This document shows, one piece after another, positions 59,504 through 64,000 of a stretch of 64,000 nucleotides of DNA (position 1 is its first letter; each line of letters begins with the position of its first letter). Source of the stretch: Virgisporangium ochraceum. GTDB taxonomy: Bacteria; Actinomycetota; Actinomycetes; Mycobacteriales; Micromonosporaceae. The notes beneath the pieces were generated by a model. It saw only the letters and a program-made list of their open reading frames with translations. It was not told the origin of the DNA and did not search any database. The DNA lies in assembly GCF_016863655.1 (NCBI RefSeq), contig NZ_BOPH01000022.1, positions 62,001 to 126,000 of the forward strand, read 5' to 3'. Made by a program: the position numbers and the translations under genes.

Positions 59504-61324
59504 TCACGGCCGGAAACCGAACCCCGGCGGCGGGTCGGGCCGCTGCGGCGCGACGGCGGTGAACCCCCCGACCCGGCTCTGGCCGCGCTGCTTCAGGGCG
59601 ATCAGGCGGTCGATCGTCGCGGTGACGCGGCGCCTGATGTCGTCGCCGCGTGCGGTCTGCGCTGCCGTCAGCCCGATCGCCAGGCCGTCGTCCACCGGGC
59701 AGCCATCGCTCTCCGCGTACCGCAACAGCCGCACCGCCAGCGCGTCGTACAGGGTGTCGAGACCGTGCACACCGGCCACCGTGAGGGTGCGCAGCGGCGG
59801 GGCGGTCAGGGCGTGCAGGGTCCGGGCGGCGTCCGCTGGCATGAGCCCGGCGCTCAAGATGGCCTCCGCCCGCCCGCGCCGCAGCGGGCCCGGATCGTCG
59901 ACGTGTGACCTGATCCGGTCGACGATCGAGTAGGTGGCCGCCCGGCGCGCGTCGGCCCGGACCGGGTCGGGGAAGCCGTCGTATCCGACGAGCCTCCAGT
60001 GCTCCAGCACCACGTCGTCGGACGCGCCGCGCTCGGCCCACCGCACCGCGACGGCGGCGCTCACCGTCGCGAGAACCGTCGGCAGGTGCGCGCGGAACTC
60101 GCGTGCCGGGTGCGAGCCGAGCCGGTCGTCCGTCGGCACGTGGCCGCCGAGCCGGCGCACCCGGGCATCGAACAGGCGCCAGAACGAGTCCGATCGCCAG
60201 ACCGCCAACCAGTGCTCGTGTGCCCGACGCCACCGGGGCATCGAGATCCTTCCGTCGCGGGCGTCGTCCAGGGCGACGAGGTGGTTGAGCACCGCCAGAT
60301 CGTGCCGCGCCACGTCGGTACCCGTCCCCCACGCCGCTTCGGCCCGTTCCACGTCGTCGGCGGTCCAGGCCGACGTAACGGGATCCTCGCCGGGCTCCGA
60401 CCGCCACAACCGGAAGAACTCGTCGACGACGCGGGTGACCGGATCGACCGGGCGCGTCGGCCACAGTCGGTCGGGACGCGGCGACTCCCGGGCCCGACGG
60501 TAGAGGTCCGGGGTGGCGACCGCCCGCAGCGCGTCGGACAGGCTCGGCCGCTCCCCGTCGTCGGTGCCCGGCCGCCGCACGGTCGACCCGGCGGCCGGAA
60601 CGGGAGCCGGTTCCGGGGCCGGTTCCGGCGCCGCCTCGGGCTCCGGCACCGCCTCGGGTTCCGGGACCACGACGGACCCGGCGTCGAGGTCGTACAGCCA
60701 CAGGTCGACCTCGACCTGCCGCAGCCGGTGCCGGTCGTCCCCGTCGGCCCCGGGTACGCCGTCGGGCGTCTGCCAGTGCCACGGGTTGTCCGCACCTTCG
60801 TACCAGCCGATCGGCCCGCTCCCGTCGAGGCCGGCCGCGGTCAACGCGCGCGTGAACTCGGCGGACACGGCTTCGTGATACGGGCCCCAGCTCCGTTCCA
60901 GCCACGCGGCGCCGTTGTCCAGCACGTACCTGCCCAGGACGGATGTCAGCGGGAGCCGCCGCCTGCTCACCGCGACGTGGTACCCGCCGGTGACGGTCGA
61001 GGCGACGACGCCGCGTCCCGCGACGACGAGCGCGGTCGCCGTGTCGGCCCAGTCCTCGGCATCGCCGTAGATGCTCCGGATGAGCAGGTAACCGAGCGTC
61101 GGCCCGATGAGCGGACAGTCGTGGTCGACGTCCAACCACGGGGAGCCCCGAAAGCTCTCCCGGGCCTCCTCGACGGTGAACCACGTCCAGTTCCCGAATG
61201 CGCCGTCGGTGCGGACGTAACCGTCGTCATCGAGATGGACGCCATCGTCGGCCAACGCCCGACGGAGGAACGCGCAGCCGTCGTCGATCGGTTCCGGCCG
61301 CTGGGTCAGGCTGGCGATCAGCAC
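59504..61324 (-). CDS. Large protein of unknown function with PEPEA-rich linker
   Basis: A 606-residue soluble protein. The N-terminal 215 residues are an unassigned domain (GAFGNWTWFTVEEARESFRG ... QVEVDLWLYDLDAGS). A proline-glutamate-alanine linker (about 220-245, PEPEAVPEPEAAPEPAPEPA) separates it from a mostly helical C-terminal half containing ERAEAAWGTGTDVARHDLAV, LNHLVALDDARDG and WRRAHEHWLAVWRSDSFW. That half recalls helical proteins found beside Hsp70-like ATPases in actinomycetes, which fits the neighbourhood 5 kb away, but the similarity is from memory and weak. No signal peptide, no catalytic motif. GTG start assumed; its own ribosome binding site is poor. Confidence 0.65.
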   Translation of the reverse strand: MLIASLTQRPEPIDDGCAFLRRALADDGVHLDDDGYVRTDGAFGNWTWFTVEEARESFRGSPWLDVDHDCPLIGPTLGYLLIRSIYGDAEDWADTATALVVAGRGVVASTVTGGYHVAVSRRRLPLTSVLGRYVLDNGAAWLERSWGPYHEAVSAEFTRALTAAGLDGSGPIGWYEGADNPWHWQTPDGVPGADGDDRHRLRQVEVDLWLYDLDAGSVVVPEPEAVPEPEAAPEPAPEPAPVPAAGSTVRRPGTDDGERPSLSDALRAVATPDLYRRARESPRPDRLWPTRPVDPVTRVVDEFFRLWRSEPGEDPVTSAWTADDVERAEAAWGTGTDVARHDLAVLNHLVALDDARDGRISMPRWRRAHEHWLAVWRSDSFWRLFDARVRRLGGHVPTDDRLGSHPAREFRAHLPTVLATVSAAVAVRWAERGASDDVVLEHWRLVGYDGFPDPVRADARRAATYSIVDRIRSHVDDPGPLRRGRAEAILSAGLMPADAARTLHALTAPPLRTLTVAGVHGLDTLYDALAVRLLRYAESDGCPVDDGLAIGLTAAQTARGDDIRRRVTATIDRLIALKQRGQSRVGGFTAVAPQRPDPPPGFGFRP

Positions 61325-61408
61325 CGGCGGCTCACCCCGGTACCGTCTCCGTCCCCCACGACACCCATCGACCGATGATGACGAACGCCACCGCGACCGG
61401 CAAGCGCC

Positions 61409-62410
61409 TTACGCCCGCGCCACCGAGGAGCGGGCGGCCAGCGGCATCGGGATCCGCTCCACGGTGGGCGGGGCGCCGTCGAGGAGCAGTTCGACCGCGC
61501 GGCGTCCCATCTCCGCGTGCGGAAGGGCGATGCTGGTCAGCCCAGGGCGCAACCACCGGGCGAGGTCGGAGTCGTCGAACGAGACCACCGAGACGTCGTC
61601 GGGCACGACGAGTCCGGCCTCCTGCAGCGCCTGGTAGACGCCGAATGCGATCCGGTCGTTGAGACAGATCACCGCCCGGGGCCGGACCCCGTCGCGGAGC
61701 AGACGCGCGGTCGCCTCGTACGCCGGCTCCGGCCACCAGTAGCAGTCGACGGTGCCGGCGAGCCCGATCCCTTCCCCCGCAAGGGTCTCGACGATCCCGG
61801 CGAGCCGCTCGCGGCCCGCGAACAGCCACGGCGCCCGCTCGCCGACGAGGTACACGCCGTCGCGGTGGCCGTGGTCCAGCAGTGCCCGCGCGGCCGTGCG
61901 TCCGGCGCCGCGCTCGTCGGGCAGCACGGCGCACACGCGGCGCCGCGCGGCCGTCCCGTTGAGAAGGACCAGTGGACGGCCGTGCGCGGCCCTCGGCACG
62001 GAGATGACGCCGGTCGACAACGCGGCCAGCACGATCCCGTCGACCTGGCGGTCGAGGAAGTCGTCGACGGTGGCGGCGCGCAGGGCGGGGTCGTCGCCTG
62101 TCTCGCCGATGAACAGGCGGTGGCCGCGGGCCGCCGCGGCCGCCAGCGCGCCGTACACGAGCTGGCCGGCGTAGGGCTCGGACACGACGGTGTCGGACAC
62201 CAGCGCGATGGTGCGGGTCTGCCGGGTGCGCAGCCCGTGCGACATCAGGTTGGGCCGGTAGTCCAGCTCGCGCGCGGCGCGCCGCACCCGCTCGGCCGTG
62301 GCCGCGGCGATGCCCATGTCGGTGCGCCCGGACAGGACGAACGACGCCGTCGTGCGGGAGACGCCCGCGCGGGCGGCGACGTCGACGAGCCGGGCCGGGC
62401 GTTCCGGCAT
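61409..62410 (-). CDS. LacI-family transcriptional regulator
   Basis: A 333-residue LacI repressor: helix-turn-helix ARLVDVAARAGVSRTTASFV then LSGRTDMGIAA (about 6-36), hinge helix YRPNLMSHGLRT, and a sugar-binding core with VISVP, VICLNDRIAFGVYQAL and VVSFDDSDLARWLRPGLTSI. The ATG at 62410 follows GGAAGGAG 8 nt upstream. The palindrome at 62442-62461 between it and the divergent SRPBCC/transporter genes is its likely operator, so the inducer may be the sugar taken up by the transporter at 63122. Confidence 0.93.
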   Translation of the reverse strand: MPERPARLVDVAARAGVSRTTASFVLSGRTDMGIAAATAERVRRAARELDYRPNLMSHGLRTRQTRTIALVSDTVVSEPYAGQLVYGALAAAAARGHRLFIGETGDDPALRAATVDDFLDRQVDGIVLAALSTGVISVPRAAHGRPLVLLNGTAARRRVCAVLPDERGAGRTAARALLDHGHRDGVYLVGERAPWLFAGRERLAGIVETLAGEGIGLAGTVDCYWWPEPAYEATARLLRDGVRPRAVICLNDRIAFGVYQALQEAGLVVPDDVSVVSFDDSDLARWLRPGLTSIALPHAEMGRRAVELLLDGAPPTVERIPMPLAARSSVARA

Positions 62411-62441
62411 GCGATCTCCTTCCGCCACAGGCGATCTAGCC

Positions 62442-62461
62442 TGCGACGATACATCGACGCA
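62442..62461. promoter_or_regulatory. Probable operator of the LacI regulator
   Basis: TGCGACGATACATCGACGCA, a 20-bp palindrome with 8 of 10 pairs, 31 bp before the lacI-type ATG and directly before TTGACA (62466-62471), a candidate -35 for the divergent transporter unit. Confidence 0.65.
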
Positions 62462-62465
62462 ACTG

Positions 62466-62494
62466 CTTGACACCCTGGGCGCACGGGTAGAACC
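62466..62494 (+). promoter_or_regulatory. Candidate promoter for the SRPBCC-transporter unit
   Basis: TTGACA at 62466 with GAACCT 17 nt later (62489-62494). A TTATCT box lies shortly after. The leader to the ATG at 62661 would be about 160 nt, long for these genes; no riboswitch structure was recognised in it. Confidence 0.35.
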
Positions 62495-62660
62495 TGTTAT
62501 CTAACTCGATTCAGGGGTCACCGATCCGGTGGCCGCGGCGCCCGCGGAGCTCCGACAGGGCGACCGCATCACCGGCCCGCTCCGAGCTCCGCCCGCTGCC
62601 GGGTCCCGCGCACCATCCGCCCACCGCGCCGGCCGCGCGTCCACAGGGCTGGAGACATCG

Positions 62661-63125
62661 ATGACAGCGAATGTGATGGTGGTGGTCGAGCGGCAGTTCG
62701 ACTACCCGCGTCCCCTCGTGTTCCGCGCCTGGACCGAGCCGGCCGAGATGGCACGGTGGCGGGGCAGCCCGGGCTGGCACGTCGAGACCGAGACGGTGAC
62801 GTCGGACCTGCGGCTGGGCGGGCGGCACCACCACGTCAAGGTGCGCGACAACGACCCCACCACCCGGGTGACCACCGACGCCGTGTTCACCGAGTACTTC
62901 GAGCCCGACGTCTTCGTCGCGCGGCAACGGATCACCGGAGATCCCGGCATCGACCCCGATACGCCGCTGGAGCTGCGGGTCGAGTTCACGAAGACCGGGC
63001 GCGACGGCACGCTGGTGCGCATCGTGCAGGGGCCGTACGACATGGAGGTGGCCGGCTACCACGGCCGGGGCTGGGAGCGCGAGCTCGACCGGCTCGACAC
63101 GTACCTGGCCGGGGACCCGGCATGA
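62661..63125 (+). CDS. SRPBCC/AHSA1 START-domain protein
   Basis: A 154-residue Bet v1-like protein of the AHSA1 family: VVVERQFDYPRPLVFRAWTE, MARWRGSPGWHVET, DLRLGGRHHHVKVRDND, VRIVQGPYDMEVAGYHGRGW near the end. These proteins bind hydrophobic ligands or act as Hsp90-activator-like factors; in sugar loci their role is unclear. A GGAG site lies before the ATG. The stop overlaps the transporter start (ATGA), so the two are coupled and probably LacI-regulated together. Confidence 0.86.
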   Translation: MTANVMVVVERQFDYPRPLVFRAWTEPAEMARWRGSPGWHVETETVTSDLRLGGRHHHVKVRDNDPTTRVTTDAVFTEYFEPDVFVARQRITGDPGIDPDTPLELRVEFTKTGRDGTLVRIVQGPYDMEVAGYHGRGWERELDRLDTYLAGDPA

Positions 63126-64000
63126 CCGCCACGCAGTCCCCCACGAAGCACGTGACGATCGTGCGCGAGAAGCCGCTGATGAACATGCGGCAGATCCTGT
63201 TGATGAACCTCGGTTTCTTCGGCATCCAGTACAGCTTCGGCATGCAGCAGACCGCGGTGAACCCGATCTACAACTTCCTCGGCGCGAACCCGCACGACCT
63301 GCCGCTGCTCAACCTCGCCGGCCCGGTGACGGGTCTGCTCATCCAGCCGTTGATCGGCGCGATGTCCGACCGCACCTGGAGCCCGCGCTGGGGCCGGCGC
63401 AAGCCGTACTTCCTCATCGGTGCGATCGGGTGCAGCATCTGCCTGTTCCTGTTCCCGTTCGTCGCCGCGATCTGGATGGCCGTGCTGCTGCTGTGGCTGC
63501 TCGACGCCAGCAACAACACGGCGATGGAGCCGTACCGGGCGTTCATCGCCGACAAGCTGCCGCCGTCGCAGCTGGCCAAGGGCTTCCTGGCGCAGAGCTT
63601 CTTCACCGGGTTCGGCATCACGCTCGCCAACCTGTCCCTGTTCTTCTTCCAGAACCTCATCAGCGGCGCCACCGACGCCGGCATCCCTTACTGGGTGGTC
63701 GGTTCGTTCATCCTCGGCTCGGTGTGCTCGATCGCGACGGTGCTCGTGTCGGTGCTGAGCACGTCGGAGATCCCGCCGTCGGAGGAGGAACTGGTCCGGA
63801 TGCGCGCCAAGCGCGGCGGGTTCGTCCCGGCGGTGCGCGAGATCTGGGACGCGATCGTCGAGATGCCCACCGAGCTTCGCAAGCTGGCCCTGGTGTACCT
63901 CTTCCAGTGGTACGCGATGGTCTGCTACTGGCAGTTCGCGTCGCTGTCGATCGCGCAGTCGGTCTACGGCGCCACCGCCGACGACCCCGAGTACGCCGAC
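63122..64000 (+). CDS. Sugar:cation symporter, GPH/SLC45-like MFS (3' end beyond window)
   Basis: The reading frame is open from ATG 63122 to the window edge, 293 codons. It begins with a 25-residue cytoplasmic stretch, then NLGFFGIQYSFGMQQTAVNP (helix 1), IQPLIGAMSDRTWSPRWGRR with KPYFLIG (the conserved loop 2-3 of GPH and SLC45 sucrose/maltose transporters), and helices continuing to residue 290. It likely imports a disaccharide or glucoside with protons. Coupled by ATGA to the SRPBCC gene and probably controlled by the divergent LacI protein. The missing part should be about 150-200 residues. Confidence 0.88.
   Translation, partial: MTATQSPTKHVTIVREKPLMNMRQILLMNLGFFGIQYSFGMQQTAVNPIYNFLGANPHDLPLLNLAGPVTGLLIQPLIGAMSDRTWSPRWGRRKPYFLIGAIGCSICLFLFPFVAAIWMAVLLLWLLDASNNTAMEPYRAFIADKLPPSQLAKGFLAQSFFTGFGITLANLSLFFFQNLISGATDAGIPYWVVGSFILGSVCSIATVLVSVLSTSEIPPSEEELVRMRAKRGGFVPAVREIWDAIVEMPTELRKLALVYLFQWYAMVCYWQFASLSIAQSVYGATADDPEYAD

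Noticed and set aside
1..64000. tRNA, rRNA or prophage genes
   Set aside because: No cloverleaf-like sequence, rRNA segment, integrase, terminase or capsid-like product was recognised; a covariance-model scan would be needed to exclude small RNAs.

Overview
The window is one contiguous piece of a very G+C-rich (about 70% or more, judged by eye) actinomycete chromosome. GTG and TTG starts, overlapping start/stop codons, two very large SARP/NB-ARC-TPR type regulators, many one-component regulators next to their targets and several secreted carbohydrate-active proteins fit a soil or plant-associated filamentous genus such as those of Micromonosporaceae. That family-level placement is an inference. 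I saw no rRNA, tRNA or CRISPR array.

Layout. 1-4.6 kb: LacI regulator with a doubtful N-terminus, two tandem NadR-like bifunctional NAD-salvage proteins and a cytochrome P450. 4.7-8.1 kb: DUF1349, a hypothetical, a DUF6745-type protein and an S-adenosyl methyltransferase. 8.1-8.35 kb: a 248-bp palindromic insertion flanked by CTAG. 8.35-11.7 kb: small hypothetical and a SARP regulator. 11.8-14.7 kb: a translationally coupled three-gene operon (unknown beta-rich protein, RRE-fused radical SAM/SPASM enzyme, SUMF1-fold protein) that looks like an undescribed protein-modification system. 14.7-26.4 kb: RtcB ligase, AraC, VOC protein, a UvrA paralogue with a histone H1-like tail, GNAT, MFS/TetR pair, PrsW-type protease, MerR and a hydrolase. 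26.3-32.4 kb: one 2020-residue STAND protein carrying a nucleoside-phosphorylase-like effector, NB-ARC and NACHT NTPases, pentapeptide repeats and a beta-propeller, a strong candidate for a single-gene antiphage/abortive-infection system.

32.5-38 kb: secreted polysaccharide lyase, a membrane protein, then an adenylate-forming ligase / DUF4188-like / YghO-like GNAT / Acg-like nitroreductase gene group. 38.1-44.4 kb: ABC exporter (ATPase plus FtsX-type permease), a hypothetical, a LuxR-type response regulator with its histidine kinase, and a 64-aa membrane protein. Two copies of a 16-bp palindrome placed exactly 43 nt upstream of a CATAGCGT box tie the two-component system to the ABC operon and to the small protein. 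44.5-53 kb: secreted/carbohydrate genes (DUF4185-like with FnIII domains, EEP nuclease, frameshifted GH43, TIM-barrel hydrolase-like, beta-lactamase-fold, GH20). 53.1-64 kb: membrane-anchored Hsp70-like protein, winged-helix/NB-ARC/TPR regulator, truncated TetR beside a DHA2 MFS exporter, a 606-aa unknown, LacI regulator with a clear operator, SRPBCC protein and a sugar (GPH/SLC45-like) transporter that runs off the window.

Two genome-wide signatures cut across these regions. First, a 13-bp palindrome GTCCANNNTGGAC occurs at least 12 times, mostly inside genes. Second, at least 14 genes have a TANNNT box 6-8 nt before the start codon and usually no Shine-Dalgarno, the arrangement expected for leaderless mRNAs; I used this to choose several starts.
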